From Exophiala sp. HKRS030 (Eukaryota > Ascomycota > Eurotiomycetes > Chaetothyriales > Herpotrichiellaceae), in contig JAHWDD010000005.1 of assembly GCA_023897205.1 (NCBI GenBank), positions 1-64,000 of the forward strand: a DNA stretch of 64,000 nucleotides, written 5' to 3'. Every line of letters begins with the position of its first letter. The stretch's first letter is position 1. The position numbers and the translations under genes are program-made. The notes beneath the pieces were generated by a model that was not told where the DNA came from, made no database searches, and was given only the letters and a program-made list of their open reading frames with translations. Shown piece by piece: positions 52,963 to 61,655 of this stretch.

Positions 52963-53670
52963 GACTGAAGGCTTGCTGAAGTACTCTGTATGTTACCCTG
53001 ACAGCGTACATACAATGACTGTTGAAAAATGAGATTGTGGTTTTGATTAGGCCGGGGTCCAAGACGGGCGATGTGCGCGCACGATGCGGTTATAACAAAA
53101 CACGAGGAGTTCCTTGCTCAGGAACGAAGCTTGGGGTTATGGGTTGATCGGTTGATCGGTTTATATACCTTTTGGAAAGGAGCTTGTTTCAGGCTCCCAA
53201 GATCGTCGCTGCTTACTTACGATACCACTTCCTACTAAAATGTGGTTTCAGCTCCTCTGTAGCGAAGTAAGACATGCCTCGAAAACGGGTAGACTTCAAT
53301 TCGCGCACAGTCTTTGGAGTGGAAGCAAGTCAGAGAGAGGGTTGTGGGGTGGAAACCCCGCGAGTAGAATAGTGCTCGTCAGCATCGATAGGTCATCAAA
53401 GGCCGATTCAATGGGACGCTGACAGACTGTATGTAGATTCCTCTAGAACTGCGCGAATGAAAACGATCACGGATGGTCTTCGTGACTGAAAGTATAACCG
53501 GTCTCGGATCAGAAAGACGATATCTTATTTCGTGATGATGAGTCGAGGCTTCAGTGGATTGAGAAGTATTCAGAGCTCTGTGAAGCCTTGAGCCATATAC
53601 ACAGCAGTATTGTGCATTCTCTTTGCATCGCTGACCCACCTGAAAGGAACCCACAACAAACAAAAACTGG
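52963..53670. other. intergenic, upstream of ABM-like gene
   Basis: Contains a minus-strand TATATAAA at 53160-53167. Otherwise no gene seen; short frames are chance. Confidence 0.4.
53160..53167 (-). promoter_or_regulatory. TATA box of ABM-like gene
   Basis: TATATAAA on the minus strand, 198 bp before the ATG at 52962. Distance implies a leader of about 160 bp. Confidence 0.4.
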
Positions 53671-53679
53671 AAAAAAAAA
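53671..53679 (-). terminator. T9 run, likely Pol III terminator
   Basis: Nine T on the minus strand, 51 nt past the end of the tRNA and just after the extra T-arm. Between the tRNA and here only a T4 run occurs, which is usually too short to stop fungal Pol III. Confidence 0.6.
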
Positions 53680-53686
53680 TATCACG

Positions 53687-53703
53687 CTGGGAATTGAACC
53701 CAG
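53687..53703 (-). promoter_or_regulatory. downstream T-arm hairpin with intact B box
   Basis: A 17-nt perfect T arm (CTGGG stem, TTCAATT loop, CCCAG stem) including GGTTCAATTCC at 53690-53700, which matches the Pol III B-box consensus. No tRNA 5' half accompanies it. It lies 26 nt after the discriminator base of the tRNA-Ile and just before the T9 run. It may be an extragenic B box or the remnant of a second tRNA. Confidence 0.6.
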
Positions 53704-53743
53704 ACAGGAAGAGAAAATCTTGAACAAGATGGTCCATATGGGG

Positions 53744-53796
53744 CTGAACATGGAATGTTAGATGTTGTATATTGTGCAGGAGTAATGAGAGCTTAC
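53744..53796 (-). other. spliceosomal-type intron in tRNA T loop
   Basis: 53 bp, GTAAGC donor, CTAAC branch-like site, TTCAG acceptor. Splits the T loop after TTCGAC and so cuts the B box. Confidence 0.75.
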
Positions 53797-53818
53797 GTCG
53801 AACCCATGACCTTGGCGT

Positions 53819-53835
53819 ATACATAACATTGAAGT
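53819..53835 (-). other. canonical tRNA anticodon-loop intron
   Basis: 17 nt starting acttcaa, one base 3' of the anticodon AAT, where tRNA splicing endonuclease acts. Confidence 0.75.
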
Positions 53836-53847
53836 TATTAGCACCAC

Positions 53848-53901
53848 CTGGAGATATGTGAGTATAAGGGTGATCGCGTCAATAGTAGGCGAAATGCTTA
53901 C
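53848..53901 (-). other. spliceosomal-type intron between D stem and position 26
   Basis: 54 bp, GTAAGC donor, CTCCAG acceptor, branch candidates TTGAC or TACTCAC. Removal joins GAGC to GTGGTG. Confidence 0.72.
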
Positions 53902-53912
53902 GCTCTAACCAA

Positions 53913-53965
53913 CTGTTGAGAATTAGTGATTGTACAATATCACATTGTAGCAAATGTGAACTAAC
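53913..53965 (-). other. spliceosomal-type intron in tRNA D loop
   Basis: 53 bp, GTTAGT donor, CACTAAT branch-like site, AACAG acceptor. Splits TAGCTCAG from TTGG and so cuts the A box. Confidence 0.75.
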
Positions 53966-53980
53966 CTGAGCTAACAGACC

Positions 53981-54640
53981 GCAAGGCGGATTGTGGTAGC
54001 TTTTTTCACGGTCCCAACTATATTGTTATAATTTCTCAACGTTGCCCCAAGTGGCTCCACCTCCCACGGTGATTTGCTGGACTCGGCTAACAAGTACTCC
54101 ATACGAGATGGCTCTGAGGTAGTGAGCTTTTCTAGGTCAACTGAAACACATACCATAGCTTTCTCACCAAGCAGTCCTATCTCATACATACCTAGTTTTT
54201 ATTGCCACTGAGATCTAAAAGTCTATAAATCAGTGATGAAACTGAAAAAGTCCAAATGCCATGACCAGTGGAATTTGCAAGAAGGGATGCCAAGACCCGC
54301 CTCGTACGCGATCTGCACCAGCAACATACATAAGAAGTCTACGACAAGGGATTGAGGCATTGAGATGTTATTGGACACACATATTGAGAAGTTAATGATA
54401 GAAGATTTGAATACTCTTTTCACCCTCTGGCCGGGACACCTTTGCATTCAAATCAACACCAAAACTGGTAACCATCCCTGCAGCACCGTGAGAGTAGCGT
54501 GCTCCAATCAAACCACGGCCTATCTCATCGCTAAACATCCGTTGCATGGCTCAGTCTCGAAGTTGAATCAGTTGAAAGGAGAGCCCCCGGTGTCATCTCC
54601 ACTGGTTGCAGTTTCTTCCGCCCTTTTAAGAACAATGTCT
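53981..54640. other. intergenic, upstream of tRNA
   Basis: A TATA-like minus-strand stretch (attataacaatatag, about 54018-54032) lies 40-50 bp before the tRNA. A 72-codon minus frame (53971-54189) has protein-like composition but runs into the tRNA and is not supported further. Confidence 0.4.
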
Positions 54641-55385
54641 TCAATGTCTGTTTGAGGAAAGCTTGCGGCGTTTGTTGGGGCCAACCAGTGGACTATCATA
54701 GCTGCTGTCTGATTCTGGGCTTTGTTGAGCCTCGTCCTGAGCATCTGACATAGCCACTTCGCGTGATGATGGGATACCTTCATCCTGGTTCGACAGAGTC
54801 TCAGCGACTGGTCTTTTTCCCCTGGCATGATTGGTCCGGATGAAGTTCATGAATGCTTCGTCTCTGCGGATGCGGAAGGAGCCAGTATACAGAACGGCGA
54901 CTAAGTCTCCGGCGAATGTTGCCAACATGGCGGTGTCAGGATCGACAGAATCTTTTCGGAACGGATGCAAGACACCCTGAAATCTACCGGCAAACGACTT
55001 CTTCACCAAGTCATGCTCATCGTGGACGCGTGTAACTTGAGGAGGGAGTGGCCGATATGTTTTTGTTTCGGAACAAAGCATTTTCAATTGTGCCGACCAA
55101 GATGGATCCTCTACATGAGACTGGTCGTGTCGAAGTTCAACTATCTCCATGGCAGCGATTCGGAAGAAGTGGTTGTTGAAAGTGATGAGAGCCAAGAATT
55201 CTTCCATTTGTTGAGCTGTCGCATTTGCAGGGCGTATCATGGCATCATAGAAGTTTTCCACAAAGCTCTGGTAGGAGATGGCGCTTGAAGGGTTGTTGAG
55301 GTCCCAGCTGGTGGGAAGGAAGTCCAGCTCTACTCCCTGCAATTTGACATTGAACTGGCGAGCCAAAACCCGAAGTCTGGCTCAT
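54641..55385 (-). CDS. hypothetical protein; one extra base near the start
   Basis: The main frame reads 241 codons to 54641 (VKLQGVELDFLPTSW, MEEFLALITFNNHFFRIAAM, ATFAGDLVAVLYTGSFRIRR) with an acidic, basic-ended tail (NKRRKLSSNRH). It has no ATG at its upstream end. An ATG at 55385 in the neighbouring frame reads MSQTSGF. Dropping one base from the AAAA run at 55365-55368 would give MSQTSGLARQFNVKLQG and 247 residues. Either the start is elsewhere or a homopolymer error or frameshift is present. Family not recognised. Confidence 0.5.
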
Positions 55386-55533
55386 TGGACTAGGGTGCTT
55401 GCATTAGCTTGAATGTGAAGCAGTGACTGCCGTGGAAACACTTATCCCTTTGTGCATACAAATGCAGATTCAATGTTCAACCCCAGCCCTTGCTTCCTAC
55501 CTACACAAGTCTCTTCCCCTCAACTGCTCCAAA

Positions 55534-56378
55534 ATGGTTCTTCTAAACGATATTGCGAAGACTGAGCGCTGGAACTTGACGCCTTTGCCAGACGGCTCCG
55601 TTCGATGGCGTAACGACATTGACGACATCAGAAAGGGCCGACCACTTTCCCTGGAGGTAAAGACACTGTTGGCCCTGAAGGAGGCTGGACACGCTCTTGG
55701 GGAAGGCAAAGTCTACTTCACAACTGCCGGGCTTCAGACGCCAAATTTAAAAGGGGAACCAAGAAAGACTGTGGCTACGGTTCGTTTGCTCTATCGGAAA
55801 GAAAAGTGGTCGACCGAGGACAATGACGAATGGATGCGATCGTCTCACTGGGCGAGAGTGAATCAGGCCGCATCAGACGCCAAGCGGCATCCACGGGACG
55901 TGGTACTCTACCTGGACGTCGTCACTTCGACAGCACTAGATGGCAAGTGTTGATTAGATGCAATCGAAAGGCCACGGATTTGCTAACACGATGCACAGGG
56001 TTTCTCCAATTTGAAATCGCCACTGCGAGGGCTACATGTTGTAACACCTTCGTCCTCGTTCTGAACGATAATCGCCCTCATGTCGCAACCATCGAGGATT
56101 TCAGACGACATGGATCAACCCGTAGGATCAAGCGTGGACAGATCAACCTCAACGACTCAGCAGATTTCCTTCAAGCAGTACGGGTTCGAGACGGCCACAA
56201 TGGTGTCAGTCGTGCCTTGGCAGATCTCTGGAAGAGTGGAACATGCATTCATCGGTACGCGGATTTCCTGCAGGAATTGGCGTCTGAAATATCTCCACTT
56301 CCCCCAGTAACGAGTTCTTCTCATGCCTTCAGCACTCGGACACTTGAGCAATTCGGACAGCCTCGGATTTCAGAGTAA
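55534..56378 (+). CDS. hypothetical protein, two exons (second uncertain)
   Basis: ATG at 55534 opens MVLLNDIAKTERWNLTPLPD and continues VKTLLALKEAGHALGEGKVY, ATVRLLYRKEKWSTED, PRDVVLYLDVVTST. A join at 55948/55999 (GTTGAT donor, CTAAC branch, CACAG acceptor, 50 bp) keeps frame and gives 264 residues. In the second part a different frame looks more natural between about 56080 and 56310 (TQQISFKQYGFETATMVSVV, PWQISGRVEHAFIGTRISCR), so either another intron or a shift is possible. Family not recognised. Confidence 0.45.
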
Positions 56379-57514
56379 CAGCTTGCCACCTCTTCCCATC
56401 ACAAGCTGGAGGCCTCATATCACTCGACAAGAGGGTTTATGCACGGGGCTGCGGTCAACGCGCACATTGGTATCCCGTGGGTCGTTCCGACTCTCTTTGC
56501 ACTCTCAGAAGTCATGCTTTCTTTTCGGTGTAGTCGACTATTAGCTCTCCATGATCATAGGAGCTCGTTTGGCAAAGAAAAGGACATAAATCACATAACA
56601 CTTTGCATACCGAAGCTCGAGTTTACATCAAGTCCACCTGACCCTGCATCCCCAGCATTAGAGAGCACAGGTCAGTCTTTAGAAGTAACTGTAGAGCACT
56701 ATACGTGCATAGAGACTCCTTTCGCGGCACAAGAGTCGAGCATAAATACCATTTGGATAGGTGATCTGGCCTCGATAGCGAGATCTATTCTAGGACATGA
56801 GGGCAGGTCTGGTGTCGCTGCCCACAGCGTTACCTTCTGAATCTTTCCGTGCTAATTATTGTCCAAGCCCATCCTTAGTTACCCCAGAGTAACAATACAT
56901 CGGCGATCTCAGCTAGAACACATCTTTGTCACGGCCTATACCCCCATATCAAACATGGATTGATTCAAAAGAAGTTGGGTTAAAATCTCATACTTGGCAT
57001 CCTTTTTCCCCCTCTACACGCCTCCACTTTTTTTCCCTGCGATCGAGTATAATGGACTTTCTTTATGTTCTAGCAAGTATTTTCAAGTAAATAGACACGC
57101 GTGCTATGCAAGGTACAAGGCCCGATATCAGCAAATTCGTCCCGAGGACGTACGAGTAGGAAGGCTGCTGGGGCCAACTCATATTGGGTACTCCGTCGCT
57201 TAGACCCGTATGCTCCAAAGTACCATACTACGGTGGCGTAAAACTCTTCAGTGAATGTTTGCATCCCGGCTTCGTGGCCGCGGAGCGGAGAAACTTTTGG
57301 GTACATCTTCACCCTCAGTGAATTCCTCTTTCACTGTCAACACCAGCTGGCGCGCTGTGGTCGCATATTGAGAAAAATTCATGCGCGTTCATCGACAATA
57401 GTAAGGCTCATTGAAGTCTCCGCTCCTCATACCCGTCTCTGACCTCGATCCTCCTTCAAAATGTCTTGAGTCGCAAAACCACAAGAATCCCTCATCATAT
57501 TCTAAACATTCATA
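56379..57514. other. intergenic, upstream of Ctr9 gene
   Basis: No supported gene. The plus frame 56439-56840 has some protein-like parts but no start or splice context. The right end should hold the Ctr9 promoter. Confidence 0.4.
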
Positions 57515-60500
57515 ATGGCGGCAGCAGTGGCCAGAAATGGCACGACGAGCACCTCTAATGGCCTCATGGGTGGCATCACCCCAGACTCCCGCTTCGTCGA
57601 TATCCCAACAGCCATCGACATTCCTGTGTCTGGTGGCCTTGATGCAGACGAAGCCGTCGAGGTCAACCTCGAAGACCACCTGGACGATCCAACCGAATTG
57701 TGCCAATTGCTGGAAAATGAGAAGGCAGCAAAGAATTTATGGATAACAATCGCCTTGGCCTACGCGAAGCAGACTCAAATAGACCATGCTCTCGAGATCT
57801 TGGACAAGGGTCTTGGGTCGCTCGCACGTAGTGGTCCCAAAGAACGGCTGAGTCTCCTTGCCTGCGTCGCGTGGCTCGACCTCTTCAAAAGTCGACAGGC
57901 TCCTCGCGTGTTGTCTGAGACACAAGTGAACAGCGATATGAAAACCAAGGATCACTATCTTCGAGAAGCCACTACGACCATCAACGACGCTCTGCGCATC
58001 AATCCTGCCTTCCCACCCCTCTACCTCACACGAGGCGTTCTTTTCCTCCTTCGAGCTTCGCTGCAATCGTCCACAAGAGCGGGCGCTGATGCGGAAAGAG
58101 CCGAGTCCCTCAAGCAAGCCTTGAAGTGTTTTGATGATGCACTCAGATCCTCCGACGGGCGTAACATGATGGCTGCAATGGGAAAAGCTAGGACTCTATA
58201 CCTTCAAAGACAGTTCGCTCCGGCTCTTCAAACCTATCAAGATGTCCTAGCCAAAATGCCCGGTCTCACTGACCCAGATCCGAGGATAGGCATCGGGTGC
58301 TGTCTGTGGCAGCTGGGGTTCCCCGATCGTGCCAAAGCCGCGTGGGAAAGATCTCTGGCATTGACTCCCGAGTCCAAGGTCGCTCACGCCCTCCTCGGAG
58401 TGTACTATCTTCATGAAAGTGCCAAATATCCTGCGTCGGATCCTCAATTCAACATCCTCTATAAGAAAGCAATCTCCGAGCATACAAAGAAAGCTTACAC
58501 CATCGACAAAAACTTCCCGCTCAGCTGCGCGACCTTTGCGAGCTATTTCCTGTTGACTGGAAGGTATGACACTGTCGAGCCGCTTGCCCGAAAAGCAATC
58601 GAACAAACAGACATCAATGCTATTGCGAGTGATGGTTGGTATTTGTTGGCCAGAAAAGAGCATAATAAAGGCGACCTCGCCAAGGCAAATGAGTGCTACA
58701 CACGAGCAGATCAAGCCCGAGGCGGTTTGGATAAGGGCTACTTCCCGGCCAAATTTGGTCTCATTCAAATAATGGTCCAGAGTCAAGACACCCAGGGGGC
58801 CAAGTTCCGCCTAGAGTCCCTTGGCCAACTCAACAAGCATGTCGAGGCGATGACATTGTTAGGGTGTATATATGCCGAAGAGGCCTTCTCGACACAGACG
58901 GCCATTACAAAAGAGGACAGAGCAGCTTCGGCAAGAAAGGCCATCACGTTGTTTGAGAACGTGAGAAAGACTTGGAAGGACGAAAAATCTCGAGCCAAGG
59001 CGGACGAGTCCGTTTTGCTGTATCTCGCACGGCTCTACGAACAGGAGAACCCAATCGAGAGCCTCAAATGTCTACAACAAGTTGAAGCGATGCAGCTTGA
59101 AAAGTTTCCTGATGAGGACCGTCCAGAACCCAACGAAGACGAAGCTGCCTATATCGCTCAAATGCGGGAGAACTTGCCTCCTCAGCTACTCAATAACATG
59201 GCTTGTTTCTTGTACGGACAAGAGTCATTCTCCCTCGCTCGAGAGACATTCCAGATTGCACTGAACGCGTGCGTAAAGTTGACTGAAAAGCAAGAGGCCG
59301 AAAAGAAAGCGGCGGAAGAGGATAAGATGAGTTCCGAAGACGTGGACAATAGCGACACCGATGCTCTTGTTACGACAATCTCTTATAACCTTGCCAGAAC
59401 CTACGAAGCACTAGGCTTGGTAGCTGAAGCACAAAAGGTTTACGAAGGTCTCCTTGGAAGACACGCTGACTACACGGATGCATTGGCACGCCTGGCCTAC
59501 ATTGCGCTTGAAACTTCTCCACGTGACGAGGGTCCTCGCAAGATCAATGCTGTATATCAGAGTGATTATGGCAATACAGAAGTCAGAGCTTTGATGGGCT
59601 GGTATCACCATAGCGCGAAGAAGAAGACCAACAACATCGCCGAGGATGCAGAGAATCGACACTATAAGCACACTCTTCAAGGCTATGATAAGCACGATTT
59701 GTATTCGCTGACTGGAATGGGCAACGTTCATCTCACCATTGCCAGAGATATGCCCCGAAACACTGATCAGGAAAAAGAGAAGCGAAGCAAAATGTACGCC
59801 AAGGCCTACGAGTTCTTCGACAAAGCTCTACAACTCGACCCAAAGAATGCATATTCCGCTCAGGGTATCGCGATTGCCCTTTGTGATGACAAGAAGTCCT
59901 ATTCAGATGCTCTTCAGATATTCACTAAAGTCAAGGACACCCTTCGCGATGCTTCTGTCAATATCAATTTAGGTCACGTTATGACAGAGTTACGCCAATA
60001 TCAGCGTGGAATTGACAACTACGAGATTGCTTTGAGAAAAGAAACCAAAGGCGAAAATGCTCAATTACTTGCTTGTCTAGCAAGAGCATGGCTGTTGAAA
60101 GGCAAGGCAGACAGATCGATCGCATCGTTGAATACGGCACTGGATTACATGAAACGAGCACTGGCTACGCAGGAAGATTCGCCGCATCTGCAGTTCAACG
60201 TCGCCTTCATTCAGTTCCAGATCGCACAGCATGTCAATCAAGCTAAAGAGACTGATCGGACTCTGTCTGATGTGGATGCCGCGATCACCGGGCTGGAACA
60301 GGCCATTGAAACGTTTGAACAAGTGGCCCAGCATAAGCAACCCCCATACCCCCGTAGTGCACTTGAACAACGTGCAGCTATGGGTAAGAATACTATGCGC
60401 AATCAGCTTGAGCGACAACGCGCCAGGCAGGCGACTTATGAGGCCGAGAATGCTACAAGACTCCAAGAGGCAATCGAGAAACGCCAGGAGGAATTGCGGA

Positions 60501-61162
60501 GACGCGAAGAAGCCTCCAAACGTCGCAGAGAGGAGGAAGAGGAACGGGCTAAAAAGATTGCAGATGAACGGAGGAAGATTGTCGAAGAGACAGAGAAGCT
60601 CGCCGAACAACTCCGGGCTGAAGCTGCTGCGAGAGAAGCTGCCGAGTATACTGACGATGAGGAAACTGGAGAGCGTGTCAAGCGCAAGTCGAAGAAAACT
60701 AGCACCAAGCGCAAGAAGAGAGATGATGAAGACGGCTTCATCGACAACGACGGCGATGTGTCTGATGGAAGAAGCGAAAAAAGTGTTTCGAGAACTCCCC
60801 TCAGTGGCTCCGACAATGAAGCATCAACCGAGAAGCCAAAGAAGAAGAAGAGGAAGTTGGAGAGAAAGAGCAAAGCAAAGGAGCCTCGCAAGAACGACAA
60901 ATACAAGTCTGCCGCGGTGGTTGTGGACTCGGACTCGGAGCTGGAAGATGAGCCTGAAGCTGTCCCTACCCCCGATGTGGACCCTGACACTCCGGCATCC
61001 CCTGCTTCAGACAGGGACGAGGAAATGGCCGACACCAGAGACGAAGAAGAAGAGGTCAGCGCACAGCCTCCCAGACAGCGGAAACAACTTCGAACGATCG
61101 CCGACGATGATGACGATGAGGACGAGGATGAGGAAGCGATGAATGGTCATGCTGAATCCTGA
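57515..61162 (+). CDS. ctr9: Ctr9, PAF1-complex TPR subunit
   Basis: Single exon, 1215 codons from the ATG after cattcata. The first 900 residues are tandem tetratricopeptide repeats, for example NPAFPPLYLTRGVLFLLRAS, FDKALQLDPKNAYSAQGIAI and VNINLGHVMTELRQYQRGID. The last 250 residues are a charged helix (RRREEASKRRREEEEERAKK) and an acidic/basic tail with DGFIDNDGDVSDGRS. Order and length match fungal Ctr9/Tpr1. The protein is the scaffold of the PAF1 elongation complex on RNA polymerase II, needed for H2B ubiquitination and H3K4 methylation. Highly conserved and intact; marks the start of core genome in this window. Confidence 0.95.
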   Translation: MAAAVARNGTTSTSNGLMGGITPDSRFVDIPTAIDIPVSGGLDADEAVEVNLEDHLDDPTELCQLLENEKAAKNLWITIALAYAKQTQIDHALEILDKGLGSLARSGPKERLSLLACVAWLDLFKSRQAPRVLSETQVNSDMKTKDHYLREATTTINDALRINPAFPPLYLTRGVLFLLRASLQSSTRAGADAERAESLKQALKCFDDALRSSDGRNMMAAMGKARTLYLQRQFAPALQTYQDVLAKMPGLTDPDPRIGIGCCLWQLGFPDRAKAAWERSLALTPESKVAHALLGVYYLHESAKYPASDPQFNILYKKAISEHTKKAYTIDKNFPLSCATFASYFLLTGRYDTVEPLARKAIEQTDINAIASDGWYLLARKEHNKGDLAKANECYTRADQARGGLDKGYFPAKFGLIQIMVQSQDTQGAKFRLESLGQLNKHVEAMTLLGCIYAEEAFSTQTAITKEDRAASARKAITLFENVRKTWKDEKSRAKADESVLLYLARLYEQENPIESLKCLQQVEAMQLEKFPDEDRPEPNEDEAAYIAQMRENLPPQLLNNMACFLYGQESFSLARETFQIALNACVKLTEKQEAEKKAAEEDKMSSEDVDNSDTDALVTTISYNLARTYEALGLVAEAQKVYEGLLGRHADYTDALARLAYIALETSPRDEGPRKINAVYQSDYGNTEVRALMGWYHHSAKKKTNNIAEDAENRHYKHTLQGYDKHDLYSLTGMGNVHLTIARDMPRNTDQEKEKRSKMYAKAYEFFDKALQLDPKNAYSAQGIAIALCDDKKSYSDALQIFTKVKDTLRDASVNINLGHVMTELRQYQRGIDNYEIALRKETKGENAQLLACLARAWLLKGKADRSIASLNTALDYMKRALATQEDSPHLQFNVAFIQFQIAQHVNQAKETDRTLSDVDAAITGLEQAIETFEQVAQHKQPPYPRSALEQRAAMGKNTMRNQLERQRARQATYEAENATRLQEAIEKRQEELRRREEASKRRREEEEERAKKIADERRKIVEETEKLAEQLRAEAAAREAAEYTDDEETGERVKRKSKKTSTKRKKRDDEDGFIDNDGDVSDGRSEKSVSRTPLSGSDNEASTEKPKKKKRKLERKSKAKEPRKNDKYKSAAVVVDSDSELEDEPEAVPTPDVDPDTPASPASDRDEEMADTRDEEEEVSAQPPRQRKQLRTIADDDDDEDEDEEAMNGHAES

Positions 61163-61655
61163 AGACCTGTTGCAACGAGTAATGCTCATAGCGAAGAGCA
61201 CAAAGGGTTTTGAAGTGGTCAGTTGGAAAAGTACTATCATGGGTGGTGGTTCCTGGCTGGGGAACAATTTAGAGAGACTCGGGTATGCATATTGCTGGCG
61301 AGGTGCGTTCTCTTTATGCATTTGACAACATATAGCTACGGTAATTCTTGGCCTGTATAACAAGAATTATATCTACTGAGTAGCTCGAAAGCATCTTAGG
61401 ATAGCAATAAACTCATTGCGAATGAAAATATTAGCATCAAATCTTCAACCAAGTCAGAGCCAAAATTGAAGTTCCCAGCCTTTGCACATTACTTGTAGTC
61501 TTGACTAGCAAGGCTGAGGCTTTTGACTCGGCATCCGCCACTTTCTGATGCCACGCGAGTCATTTATCACTTTTGTTGCCTGCTACATTCGTGCTTCTGG
61601 AAAGTTATCCTTCGAAGCCAACACAGAGTCCTCGCAATTCCTTCACATCGCCATA
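61163..61655. other. intergenic between Ctr9 and Ess2 genes
   Basis: AT-rich spacer with the Ess2 promoter. The Ess2 frame is open back to 61548, but that part looks non-coding. Confidence 0.5.

Larger units (their letters stand above)
53730..53980 (-). tRNA. tRNA-Ile(AAU) interrupted by four introns
   Basis: Five segments on the minus strand assemble into a 74-nt tRNA: 53980-53966, 53912-53902, 53847-53836, 53818-53797 and 53743-53730. The acceptor stem is GGTCTGT/ATGGACC (two G-U pairs), D stem GCTC/GAGC, D loop AGTTGGTTA, anticodon stem TGGTG/CGCCA with loop CTAATAA (anticodon AAT), variable AGGTC, T stem ATGGG/CCCAT with loop TTCGACC, discriminator A. The 17-nt insert at 53819-53835 is at the canonical 37/38 position. 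The other three (53, 54, 53 bp) have GT...AG ends. All arms pair, so the sequence is under or recently under constraint. It could be a pseudogene; the exact restoration of every arm argues against that. Confidence 0.82.

Noticed and set aside
53687..53703. Second complete tRNA gene downstream of tRNA-Ile
   Set aside because: Only a T arm is present; a matching acceptor 5' strand (TATCACG) or other arms were not found on the minus strand nearby.
53971..54189. 72-codon minus-strand frame just upstream of and into the tRNA
   Set aside because: Protein-like in parts, but it ends inside the tRNA 5' end, with no splice or homology support.
60231..61142. 303-codon frame inside Ctr9
   Set aside because: Alternate frame of the Lys/Arg/Glu-rich Ctr9 tail; no independent support.
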